Shown: piece after piece, positions 1-10,300 of the stretch
Layout of the letters: the number at the start of each line of letters is the position of its first letter
Position numbering within the stretch: the first letter of the stretch is position 1
Assembly (NCBI GenBank): GCA_030740295.1
Contig: JASLXP010000378.1
Location: 1 to 18,314 of the forward strand
Source: Planctomycetota bacterium
GTDB lineage: Bacteria; Planctomycetota; PUPC01; JACPCR01
Direction of reading: 5' to 3'
DNA length: 18,314 nt
Position numbers and translations under genes: made by a program
The notes under the pieces: model-generated
Database searches by the model: none
What the model saw: only the letters and a program-made list of their open reading frames with translations
What the model was told of the DNA's origin: nothing

Positions 1-201
1 ACCCCCATCTGTCTCCGGAACTCGCCATATCCCCTAAAGACAAGTATCTCGACGCTCCGCAGTCTCCAACGCGCACCGTTCCTGCCTGCCCCCCTCAAAC
101 AGTCCGCGCACCCGACGAAGAGCAAGACGAAGCCAGTCTCACGTTGTGTTGGACTGCGACTTTTCGTCCCCGCGGGGCGAAGACCGACGAGAAGGACTTT
201 C
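1..201. other. Upstream region without a recognisable gene
   Basis: No gene can be supported here. The reading frame of putA stays open to the left edge, but it holds no ATG or GTG start, and its translation is rich in Arg, Ser, Pro and Thr with no resemblance to a PutA N-terminus. I read it as non-coding leader. It contains a GC-rich hairpin at about 163-181, listed separately, and a purine-rich AGAAGGA at 190-196 that could serve as ribosome binding site for a TTG start at 202. Confidence 0.5.
163..181. promoter_or_regulatory. GC-rich hairpin in the putA leader
   Basis: The self-complementary decamer CCCCGCGGGG (168-177) is extended by TTCG on the left and CGAA on the right with one bulged T at 167. 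This gives a stem of roughly 8-9 pairs about 20 bp before the TTG start and 70 bp before the ATG alternative of putA. No T-run follows on either strand, so it is not a typical intrinsic terminator. It could be an operator or leader structure, or the GC-rich end of an upstream unit. The function is unknown. Confidence 0.35.
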
Positions 202-3200
202 TTGCGAAGGAATCTGGCAACATGTAGACAATTAACACTGGAATCTGGGATGATCGCGAAGGAAAATCAGGTGACACCAAACGAAATCGCTATGCCCGAT
301 ACTTCCGCCAACTTGCTTACCACTGATGTTCCGGCCGCGCTCGAGGACTTCGAGCCTGACTCGAATTCCAAACAGTCGTTGTCCGTTCAGAAGGCCTTGC
401 ACCTGGCGCGTGTCCTCCAGGAGCGCGCGTCCCGCCTGCAGACCCGTCACGAGGTCCAGCAGCAGAAGGAGCTGGATCGGATGATCCATCATCCTCACGA
501 CAAAGCCACGCTGACGCAGATCACCGATCAGGCGTTTCGCGCTCACGACCCGGATCGCGCTATCGAGCAGCTCATACACATTCTGGACGTGCAGGGCATC
601 CCGGGTTTCTTCAGCCCCATCGATCACGCGCTGCTCAAAGGTCTGCAGACATTCGGGAGCTACCTGCCAGGCGTCGCGGCCACGCTCGTGAAGGACAAGA
701 TGCAGCATGAGACGGCCAACGTGATTCTGCCTGCGGAAGAAAAAATTCTCCGCAGGCATCTCAGCGCTCGCCGCGAGGCCGGGCTTCGGATGAATCTGAA
801 CCACCTCGGCGAGGCGTTGCTTGGAGAAAAGGAAGCGCGCAGGCGATTGCAGAATTACCTGCAGACACTGCAAATCCCGGAGACCGAAGTCATCTCCGTA
901 AAAATCTCAACCATCTATTCGCAGATAAACCCGATCGCTCGCAAGCACACGATCGAGGTCCTCTGCCAGCGGTTGGAGCTTCTCTGCCGCGCCGCGGCCC
1001 GCGAGATTTTTGTCAGAGAGGACGGCACCGAAGTGCCAAAGTTCGTTTACCTCGATATGGAGGAATATCGGGACACAAGCCTGACCGCCGAGGTCTTCAT
1101 GCGAACCCTTGACCGGCCCGGGCTGAAGAACATCAACGCAGGCATCGCGCTACAGGCTTACATCCCCGATGCCTTTTTGACTCAGAAAGCGATCAACGCC
1201 TGGGCCCGCCGGAGGATCGCTGCCGGTGGCTCTCCCGTGACCATTCGAATCGTCAAGGGCGCGAATCTGGAGATGGAACGGTACGAGGCATCCGTCATGG
1301 GCTGGCCTCAAGCGCCTTTCAATCGAAAGAATCAGACGGACGCCAATTACAAACGCATGCTTATTGAAGGGATGAAGCCTGAAAACAGCGAAGCGGTTCG
1401 GCTGGGAATCGCTTCACACAACCTGTTCGATCTTTCTTACGGGCTCATCCTGGCGGAAGAGATGAACGGGAACGACAGAGTGCAATTCGAAATGCTCGAA
1501 GGCATGGCCAACCACCAACGCCGCGCTCTTTTTGAAGTCAGCCAGAACGTTCTTCTCTACGCGCCCGCGTGCCACAAGAAGGATTTCATTCACGCCATCG
1601 GTTACCTGGTCCGCAGGCTGGACGAGAATACGGGGCAGGACAACTTTCTTTGCCATGCATTCAAGATCAGCGTGGACAGCGAAGAGTGGCATCGCCTTGA
1701 AATAGATTTCACCCGTTCGTTTAAAGAGATAGACGAACTGCCCGAACAGCCAAGGCGCACACAGAACCGCCGCAGAGAAGATCCTCGAAAGCCTGAGCCT
1801 GGAAAAGACTTTGTAAACGAGCCGGATACGGATTTTTCATTGCCCGAGAATGCGATCTGGGCCGAAGAAATCGTAGAGGAAGCGAAGGCCCGCACGTACG
1901 CGCCAGCAGAGGTACCCGTGGTCATCGCGGGCGAAGAGGTCTTTACCGACAACGAAATCAGAGAGAGCCGCGACCCATCACAGCCGGATCGAGTGGTGGC
2001 GCGTTGTTGCCAGGCATCCGTGGAACAGATCCGAAAAGCCGTCGAATGTGCGAAGCACGACAGACATGGTTGGCGCAGTCTGGGGGCATCAACAATAAGA
2101 GAAATTCTTCAACGTGCGGCAAACGAGGTCCGCAAGGCTCGCGGCCATCTGATCGCTTCTGCTCTGCTAGAAGGCGGTAAGATTATCGGAGAATCAGACC
2201 CGGAAATTTCCGAGGCCATAGATTTCCTGGATTACTACTCGAGATCGGCAGTCGAGCTCGATGCCATTGCGGAGCTCAGCATGCAGCCCAAAGGTGTAGT
2301 TGCCGTGGTGACGCCGTGGAATTTCCCAATCGCCATCCCATGCGGCGGCATCGCGGCCGCACTGGCCGCGGGTAATAATGTCATCCTGAAACCGGCCTCC
2401 GAAACCGCGCTCATTGCTTACGACCTGTGCAAATGTCTGTGGGATGCCGGCGTGCCGAAACAGGCGCTTCAGTTTCTGCCCTGCTCCGGCGCAAAGGCCG
2501 CGCCGGAGCTTGTCTCTCACCCGGATGTCGATGCTGTCATTCTCACCGGGGGGACGGATACAGCGATGTCTATGTTGCGCCATGCGCCTTTCATGGACCT
2601 GCTGGCTGAGACAGGCGGCAAGAACGCGACCATTGTCACCGCGCTGGCCGACCGCGATCTTGCCATCAAGAACGTCCTTCATTCCGCCTTCTCTCACAGC
2701 GGCCAAAAATGTTCGGCAACTTCGCTGCTGATACTCGAAGGCGAAGTCTATGACGATCCTGGGTTTCGAGAGTCCCTGATCGATGCGGCCTCGAGCTTGG
2801 CTGTCGGCTCCGCGTGGGAGCTTCACACGAAGATCGGCCCGCTCATCCGGCCACCTTCCGGCGATCTCGAGAAAGGTCTGAAAGAGCTCGAGCACGGCGA
2901 GACCTGGGCTCTGATGCCGGAACAGCAAGACAATCCGCATCTCTGGTCACCGGGGATCAAATGGGATGTAGAGCCCGGCACCTATACGCACATGACCGAG
3001 TTTTTCGGCCCTCTGCTTGGCGTTATGCGTGCAAAGAATCTGGAGGGGGCCGCCGACTTCGTAAACCAGACCGGATACGGGCTCACTTCCGGGCTCGAAA
3101 GCCTCGACGACCGTGAAAAGGAGATCTGGCAATCGAAAATCCGTGCCGGCAACCTCTACATCAATCGTCCGACTACCGGCGCCATCGTCCATCGTCAGCC

Positions 3201-3984
3201 GTTCGGCGGGATGGGCAAGTCCGCCTTCGGCCCCGGCATCAAGGCCGGCGGACCTAACTACGTGGCGCAGCTCGCCAATTTCACAGAATCTGGCTCGCCG
3301 TTCCATGACGAACAGATGAGCAACGTAATCGAGAACCCGGACCTGCACCGCCTGCACTGGGATCTGCACGCTCTTGTCCGGCTGCCGACAGAACTACCCG
3401 GCCACGAGCTCGAGCGAATTGTGGCAGCCATCGCCAGTTACGACATCTACTACCGGACGGAGATCGCAAGCGAGCATGATGACTTCCGTCTCATAGGACA
3501 GGACAACATCCGCCGCTATCTGCCCCTGCCTGCCATCCGCATTCGCATTCATCCGGATGATTCCATGTCCGATCTTTTCGGACGGATCTGTGCAGCCCGG
3601 GTCACTGGCGCAGAGATCATTTTGAGCTGCAATCCTGCGGATATTCAGTCGAGTAAACTCGCCTCTGCCCTTGATTTCATTGAAGTGAAACTGCAATCCT
3701 GGGAGACAGATATCATCCACAAATCAGAATCCGATGAATCGCTCGCCGAGGCAATCACGAATGGCCTCTCGGACCGGATTCGATACGGCGGCCGAGAGCG
3801 CGTGCCGCAGGTTGTCCGCGAAGCCGCGGCAAAGACCGGCCTCTTCATCGCCGACGCCAAAGTCCTACCACAGGGCCGCATCGAGCTCCTCTGGTATGTT
3901 CAGGAACAATCCATCAGCCACAGCTATCACCGCTACGGCAACCTCGGCTTCCGCTCAGAGGAAGAGCGGGCTCCGGTGATCTGA
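202..3984 (+). CDS. putA: Bifunctional proline dehydrogenase / L-glutamate-gamma-semialdehyde dehydrogenase (PutA, long type)
   Basis: The enzyme oxidises proline to pyrroline-5-carboxylate with FAD, then to glutamate with NAD+, passing the intermediate between two active sites. Residues are numbered from TTG 202. The proline dehydrogenase barrel spans about 80-500, with KISTIYSQINP at 234, IRIVKGANLEMER near 347, SHNLFDLSYG at 405 and the substrate-binding RRLDENTGQDNF near 471. The aldehyde dehydrogenase domain spans about 580-1050: VVTPWNFP near 700, catalytic-region AETGGKN with Glu803, SGQKCSA with nucleophile Cys837, and EFFGPLLGV near 935. Residues 1060-1260 match the C-terminal ALDH-superfamily domain of long (type B) PutAs, ending in the conserved motif EQSISHSYHRYGNLG. 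No ribbon-helix-helix repressor domain is visible, so the protein is probably not its own DNA-binding regulator. The start is uncertain: TTG 202 has AGAAGGA 5 nt upstream, while ATG 250 and ATG 292 have no clear site. The product identity is very secure. Confidence 0.96.
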   Translation: MRRNLATCRQLTLESGMIAKENQVTPNEIAMPDTSANLLTTDVPAALEDFEPDSNSKQSLSVQKALHLARVLQERASRLQTRHEVQQQKELDRMIHHPHDKATLTQITDQAFRAHDPDRAIEQLIHILDVQGIPGFFSPIDHALLKGLQTFGSYLPGVAATLVKDKMQHETANVILPAEEKILRRHLSARREAGLRMNLNHLGEALLGEKEARRRLQNYLQTLQIPETEVISVKISTIYSQINPIARKHTIEVLCQRLELLCRAAAREIFVREDGTEVPKFVYLDMEEYRDTSLTAEVFMRTLDRPGLKNINAGIALQAYIPDAFLTQKAINAWARRRIAAGGSPVTIRIVKGANLEMERYEASVMGWPQAPFNRKNQTDANYKRMLIEGMKPENSEAVRLGIASHNLFDLSYGLILAEEMNGNDRVQFEMLEGMANHQRRALFEVSQNVLLYAPACHKKDFIHAIGYLVRRLDENTGQDNFLCHAFKISVDSEEWHRLEIDFTRSFKEIDELPEQPRRTQNRRREDPRKPEPGKDFVNEPDTDFSLPENAIWAEEIVEEAKARTYAPAEVPVVIAGEEVFTDNEIRESRDPSQPDRVVARCCQASVEQIRKAVECAKHDRHGWRSLGASTIREILQRAANEVRKARGHLIASALLEGGKIIGESDPEISEAIDFLDYYSRSAVELDAIAELSMQPKGVVAVVTPWNFPIAIPCGGIAAALAAGNNVILKPASETALIAYDLCKCLWDAGVPKQALQFLPCSGAKAAPELVSHPDVDAVILTGGTDTAMSMLRHAPFMDLLAETGGKNATIVTALADRDLAIKNVLHSAFSHSGQKCSATSLLILEGEVYDDPGFRESLIDAASSLAVGSAWELHTKIGPLIRPPSGDLEKGLKELEHGETWALMPEQQDNPHLWSPGIKWDVEPGTYTHMTEFFGPLLGVMRAKNLEGAADFVNQTGYGLTSGLESLDDREKEIWQSKIRAGNLYINRPTTGAIVHRQPFGGMGKSAFGPGIKAGGPNYVAQLANFTESGSPFHDEQMSNVIENPDLHRLHWDLHALVRLPTELPGHELERIVAAIASYDIYYRTEIASEHDDFRLIGQDNIRRYLPLPAIRIRIHPDDSMSDLFGRICAARVTGAEIILSCNPADIQSSKLASALDFIEVKLQSWETDIIHKSESDESLAEAITNGLSDRIRYGGRERVPQVVREAAAKTGLFIADAKVLPQGRIELLWYVQEQSISHSYHRYGNLGFRSEEERAPVI

Positions 3985-3985
3985 T

Positions 3986-4027
3986 ACGAAAGACGTAAGA
4001 CGTAAGAAGTAATGCGTAATCCGTAAT
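3986..4027 (+). repeat. Tandem heptamer array, consensus NCGTAAK (copy 1, left arm)
   Basis: Six consecutive 7-bp units start 2 bp after the putA stop codon, with boundaries at 3986, 3993, 4000, 4007, 4014 and 4021. They include ACGTAAG twice in a row, then AAGTAAT, GCGTAAT and CCGTAAT; the first unit, ACGAAAG, is the most divergent. The array reads as a short tandem repeat and forms the left arm of an imperfect inverted repeat with 4211-4238. Confidence 0.75.
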
Positions 4028-4210
4028 CGCTTCGGCGACCGATTGGTGCTGGGGGGGAGGTTGCTGTTCTCTGGATCTTGCTGTCATCAGGTACTCATCA
4101 GGTTTCCTGCACTTGGCAACCCGGCATCTCGCATCCCATCAACCAATCACGATTCACATCCGCCCCCTTGCCGACCACCGCCCAAACAACAACAGCCTTC
4201 GGATCCGCCA

Positions 4211-4238
4211 CTACGTATCACGTATTACCTCATTACTT
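4211..4238 (-). repeat. Inverted heptamer array (copy 1, right arm)
   Basis: Read on the minus strand, this segment gives AAGTAAT, then a GGTAAT unit offset by one base, then ACGTGAT and ACGTAG. These are variants of the heptamer at 3986-4027 in the opposite orientation. The arms lie about 184 bp apart. The match is imperfect and one unit is 8 bp long, so this arm is less regular than the left one. Confidence 0.55.
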
Positions 4239-4318
4239 TGCCCTCGGCTTGCAACCTGCCTGCTATCTGTCTTGATATGGCCTCCCCCACCCACCTTTCC
4301 ATTTAGTGACATATATAT

Positions 4319-7300
4319 ATGGGCCACTACCAGTTGCTGCTGGTCGGTCTGGCATGGCTGGCGAACCTGAGCCCCGGGGATGCTGAAAACATCTTTATCG
4401 GCGAAAGCGAATACGTCCCCGTTCAGGAAACGCCCCACGACCGCTACACCATCTCGCTTTCGGCTGCTCACAAGAAAGAGCGGCGGCTCCGAGAGCTCGA
4501 ATGCCTTCTTGCATTCAAAGATGACGCTAATTTCTGCAGGCTCAGCTTTTCACAGAAGAAGGCGAAAGTTCACCTCGTAACGAAGGGCAACAGCAGAGAG
4601 ATCAGCAGTTCCAGAGGGAAATTCCTTTCCGGCTCTGCTCCGCAGGAAATCCAGATCTGGCGTTCAGATCATACTGTTTCTGTCGCAGTGAATGGCACGC
4701 TTGCGGTACATCTGCTGGATGAAGAAATCCGCGGAGGCAAATTCCTCGTAGCGCTCCAGGACGAACTGGACATCACCCGCTTCCGTTATCTCCCGGACGA
4801 GCCAATCGTTTTCGCCGATGACTTCATGGTGACCGAGGAGCAGAAGCTCGAAGACACGGTCTGGAAACAGATCGCCGGAGAATGGAAGCTCCTCTCCGTT
4901 GGCGACCGCGTGAGAGAGAGCAGTCAAGACCCTCGTGTGATCCAGAATCGCGGACGCCGCGAGCCCGAGCCCGAGCGCAGCGCAAACCCATTTTCACTCT
5001 TTTCCGGCTCGTCCGAACCATCGCTCATCGTCACCGGCTTTCCCAACTGGAACAACTACTACGTGGAGACCTCCGCCAAGACCGACGGCGGCAGGATGGG
5101 CCTCGTGTTCGGATACCGGAGCCCTGAGGATTACTTCCTCCTTCGCTTCACTCAACAGATGCCGTTTCCCTCGGCAACGAAACTGGAACTGGTGCGACGT
5201 TCGGGGGACGACGAAGATGTTCTAGGCGAAGAGGATCTTCTGAGCCGTGCCGGCAACTGGTACAAACTCCACGCCCGAATCATCGGGGGGCGGATTCGTG
5301 CCGGTGTCGACGGCGTCAATGTTTTCGATGTCGAACACCCCAAGTGTGCGGGGGGCAAGGTCGGCCTCTTTGCTTCGGAGGGCAGGTGTAATTTCGACGA
5401 CGTTGTTGTGCGCACAGATGAGGCGATTGATTTTGACACGAAGTCGAATTTGCAGTCGGGAGCAGAATCCATAGTAGGTGAGTGGGTGATCGTCGAGACG
5501 GATAGTGGACCGCAGTTGCAGGCTAGCGGCTCCGGCGTTCTTCACCTGGGCAGCAATACCTGGAAGGAATACCTGTTTGAAGCTGAGGCGCTGCCGCAGC
5601 CGCAGACCAGAAGATTTGGGATCGGAGTTAAAGGAACAAAGCCCGTCTCCCTCATATTCGAAAGAAAGGGGAACGGGTTCGCTCTGAATCTCACAAGCGA
5701 GGCATCGAGCATTGACCCACACACCGTTTTGCTGCCCGATGCTTCAAGGTTCTCATTAGCGATCGACCTCACTGAACCGGGTGTTTTCAAAGCATACGTC
5801 AACAACAGGCTGGAATACCGCATCCGGATGCCACACAAATCTGCCGCGCCCTTCCTGCATTGCGAAGAGGGCGCGCGTTTCACTAATGTTCGGGTCTTTG
5901 GGCATCGGGACCGCGCACTCGAACGTTCGCCAAAGCAGGAGATCTTTGTGGACGATCCTTACATGCAGGGCTGGGCGTCCAATCGTTGGGCCTGGCTCCC
6001 GGTAATCCGTCCGGAGGATGAGGGCGCCAGGGCATACTCCGGTAGGAGACCAGAGAAGCCCCTGACGCAGATCGAGGGGCCGAACACCTGGATTCACAAG
6101 GGCGACATCCACGGCCCTGTGCATCTCTCATTGCCGCTGACAAAGAGCTTTGATCTGTATTTCGGCGTGGACGAGGAATCGGTGAAGCCAGCGGTCTTGA
6201 AAGCAGCCGAAAGCAACAAACCGCCACAGATTCCCGGATACAGCCTGAAAGCCGTTTTAAGCGATGATTCGAGCAGGCTGTCGCTCCATCTTTTCAAAGA
6301 GAATCAGCCAGTTGCTGCCGCGAAGCTCACGCTGCAGCAACTCAAAGAAAAAGATGAGGAAGGCGAAGAGGTTGTCATCCCAAACGAACTGAAGTTCGTG
6401 CGGGAGCATCGATTCATTGTCGTTCGTGTGGATGGCGAGCAGGTGATGGTCTGGTCTGACGCTAGCCCCCTGCACGGGCGGTGCCTGGCGATGTCTCATG
6501 ACGGCAGCCTGGATTTTGAAAACGTTCGCGTGCAGCGCGAACAGGTGAAGGATTACCTCTTCGAGAAGGCAACGACCGATTGGCAGCGCCAGGGCACCTG
6601 GGAAGTGACGAACCGATTCTCCTGCGATCCGCGCTGGTCTCACATGAACGGCCGAAGCAAAGGTCTTGCGGCCCTCTGGAACAAACATGATTTTGAGGGC
6701 GACCTGACTGTCGAATTTTACGCGGGAATGCGCATGCGGCAGGCAGACATGCGCGTAGGCATTGGCTGGCATTACCCTCGTATCGGTGACATCAATCTCT
6801 CTCTCTGCGGCGACGGCAGAAATGTGTTCAGCGGGTATTCCATGGTGCACTCGGCCTGGGACAGGCGGTGGTCAGAGCAACATACGCGCATCTATCGGGG
6901 CGAGGAAGTTGTGGCCGAAACGGACAGGGAATTCATGCCTTCGGGTCGGAAGGGCCGGCCCAGCCTCAGGCCGATCCCAGTGGATTGGGATCCGGGCGGC
7001 CGCGCTATTCATGGCGCTTGGTACTACATTAAGGTGCGGCGCACGGGCAATCGCATTTACTGGTTCTTCGATAACGTTCCCGTGCTCAGCTTCGAAGATC
7101 CGGACCCGCCGACTGGCAATCGCCTGGCCCTCTGGACTCAGGGAAACAGCATCGTGATCGCACGCGCCAAGATTGTCTGCGCCGAGAGACCAGGGCCGGC
7201 GATCACCCGCATCGATCCTGAAACGCTGAAACCGATGATCGAGGAAGACGATTTCGAAAAGGCAACAAAGCTGGCCTCCAATGAATCCCCAAGGTTCAGG

Positions 7301-10300
7301 ATCTATTCAGATGCGCAGCCGTACCTCTCGTGCGATTTTGAACAGTCATTCCATGGATGGAAACAGGCTGACGCAGAGCAGAGCGCCTTTCTTACACTCG
7401 ACACAAAAATCAAAGCTGCTGGCCGGTCGAGCCTCAAGCTTACTAATACACAGATAGGTGGTGATTTCGGAGCGGAGATTCCTGCGGACGAGCTCAACCT
7501 TCTGCGAGTGAGCGAATTGAGCTTTGATTACCGAATTCCGGAAGGCGTAAAGACCAACCTCTATTTCAGGCTCAGACACGATCCGCATACGCGGTACTTT
7601 GTACGGCTGACTGGTGACGATTACTCCCAGCGTTCGCTCATGATGATTCACGATTTCCAGGCTGCCCAGGACAGCGAATGGCACCGGGCATCGATTGATA
7701 TTTCAAAGGCGCTTAAGAAAGCCGTGCCGTGGATCGATGAGGCTATTGTCGAATCCATGCAAATTGGGAACTTCCACGACAGTTACATGCAAACCGGCGT
7801 CGGCGGCAACCCGGCCGGCCTCTCCTATCACCTGGACAACTTCCAGATGATCGGCACGGGACCGGGCCCCGTGGAGTTCGCATTCGAGCCCGCGAAGGGC
7901 GCTGAGATTACCAAGTTCAAATGGGTCATTGACAAACGTGCTTCGACCTCCGCGGCCAAATCACGCAGCGCGACCGAGGCGACCATCCAGCCCGTCGAAG
8001 TGCCAACGACTACCGCGCGCAACTGGCGGCTACTCAGGAAGGCTTTGAAAGCAGTCAAGAAGGAACAGAAGAAGGGAGCGCTCGAGACGCGACACCTGGC
8101 GCTGACCGGCGACATCGAGCTCGAGCCTGGCGAATACTACGTCCACGTCTCGGCGCTGGATAAAGGAGACAAGTGGACGGATTCCGTTCACAGCAGACTG
8201 TCTGTCCAGCCCCCACTGGCAATTGAGTCTGTTGTTCCGGCCGATGGTCAACGCTGGGGGCTGAACCCAATTCGCGTGAGTTTCAGCGAGGTCACCGCCG
8301 TTCCACGTCTCTCTTCGATTCAACTGTCGGTCAACAGCAATCTCATTGAGCTTTCGAAAGAAGATCTAACGTACCATGCTGACAAACGGGAGCTGACACT
8401 CAACCTCAATCGGACCGGTCTTGCCTTCGAAGATGGTGAACAGGTCGAGTTCACTCTCGAGTTTTCCGAGTTCGCAGAGGAGGCGCCGAGTCACAAGCAT
8501 TCCTGGCAGTACACGGTAGATATAAAGCAGGACCGCAGTGCGCCCGGGCTGGTGACGATTGTCGGCCGTCCCCTTGATTTAAGTTTTGAAGATTCGCTCG
8601 AAAAGCTGTTGCCATACAGCGCTGAGTATGGCGCAGAGCTCTCACTGGACGAGACGACCGCCGCCAGCGGGAAGCGAAGCCTGAAGATGGTCAACGCCGT
8701 ATGCGGGTCTTATAGCGGCTTTTATACGACCTTTGAGTCTACCCCCCTCGGGCAATATCCAATTCTCAGTTTCGATTACAGGACCGATGGGTACCACCGG
8801 CTGGATTTCATGCTGAGCACGACTGCCGGCAAACAATACATCGGATTCACCGATCTCGAAGACTACGGCCGGTCATCCAGTTCATTCGAGAAGGCCCAGC
8901 AGGTCCAGGTAAAACCTGACGGCAGGTGGCATCATGCGGAGATTGATCTGCGCCGCCTTCCGCCGCCTTCCACCAAAGGGAAGGCGCCCACGACAAACGC
9001 CCTCAGCTCGCTTTATCTTGCTGATTTCAGCCACCGCTCGAACATCGCGGGGGCGTTCACCCATCTGGATAATCTGTCTCTTATTCCCATCGTGAGCAGC
9101 AAGGCGGGAGTGAGCCTTGGGTGGACGGCCGCCGACCTTTCCGGCATTTCCGGTTATGCCGTGAAGTGGAGCGACAAGCCATTCGACGAACCGGACCGCC
9201 GAAAGATTGTTGTCGAAAACGAGAGAGTCTTTAAGTCATCCGGCGAAAGCGATCGTTACCTGCACATCAGCGCCAGAGATAAGGCCGGTAACTGGGGCCC
9301 GGCAGCGCACTATCGTCACCTCATCGATAACACACCGCCGAAGATCGCATCCGTTTCGCCAAAACAGAGAGAGCGATCCGCAGCCGACAGGATAGATATC
9401 AGACTCAAAGATGCCGGATCAGGGGTCGCGCCGAAGAATCTCTCTTTGTCCTTCAATGGCGAAAGCGTCTCGCTCACTTCCGAGTACGTCACTTGGGATC
9501 CGCTGGAGAGCATGCTCTCATGGAGATGGGTGGATGCCTACATCGCGAAGAATGCGGATCGTCCAAACAAGATGAAGATGAAGTTTCAGCTCAGCGGCCT
9601 CAAGGATTACGCGGGCAACGAAGCCAGACCATACTCCTGGTCGTGGGTCCTGGATCACTCAAAAGATAAAACTCCTCCACCCGCACCTGTACTCACCTCG
9701 GCCCAGAGCTGGGGGCTCTATCACCCTTTCACCACGGGAGAGGAGCTTGCAGGTAGCCAGACCAAGAGCAGCAAGTATGGCTGGCGGAGCCTTATTGATG
9801 GCAAGGTTCAGGTTGCGGTGGCGGAAGATACCATCCGCAAGGATCGCTGCCTGCAGGCGGTCAGCACTGGCGAAGGCGATGATTCTGCCTTCTGTATGAA
9901 CTGGCGAACATACACTTCGTACTTTCCGCATCTCAGTTTCGATTACCGATTCCAGCCCGGCACAAAAGTGATGCTGCGGGTGTACGACTACTCTCAAAAG
10001 AAATACTTCTTCATCAAGCTGACCGCCGAAGCCAAAGAGGACAACATTGGTGCCTTTGAAAAAATCGCCGCAGACGGCAAATGGCACAATACCAGCATCG
10101 ATCTGCACAAACTGCTGAACGAAGTGCACGGGACATCGAAGAATTACTACCTCTACCAGTTTGCATTCGGAAACTGGACAGGCAGACCTAACCCGGCGAA
10201 TACAGAAATCTCTATCGATAATTTCTTGCTGACGAAAGCCAATTCTCCGATTCCATACTTCGGGTGGAAGATTGGTGATACGACCGGCATCAAGGGCTAC

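Larger units (their letters stand above)
3985..4318. other. Spacer with heptamer repeats between putA and the giant gene
   Basis: This 334-bp non-coding stretch has, in order: a tandem array of NCGTAAK-like heptamers just after the putA stop; a C-rich middle containing AATCAC followed by GATTCAC at 4145-4157; an inverted, degenerate copy of the first heptamers at 4211-4238; and an (AT)n run at 4311-4320 abutting the ATG of the next gene. Short open frames here have the base composition of the spacer and no family resemblance. The same arrangement recurs at 11036-11299. No ribosome binding site precedes ATG 4319. Confidence 0.6.

Noticed and set aside
1..201. Possible N-terminal extension of PutA to the left edge
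   Set aside because: The frame is open but has no ATG or GTG, is Arg, Ser and Pro rich, and is unlike PutA N-termini.
2194..2940. 248-codon open frame on the minus strand inside putA
   Set aside because: It is antisense to a strongly conserved aldehyde dehydrogenase domain, shows no family resemblance, and its length follows from the codon bias of the sense gene.
3986..4238. CRISPR array
   Set aside because: Units are contiguous 7-mers without spacers, and no cas gene is present.
4043..4306. Overlapping short open frames on the plus strand in the first spacer
   Set aside because: They are Pro, Ser and His rich, overlap one another in three frames, lack ribosome binding sites and cover repeat arms.
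4311..4320. (AT)n run before the giant gene as a -10 promoter box
   Set aside because: It abuts the start codon and no -35 element sits at suitable distance; a leaderless transcript is possible but cannot be supported.
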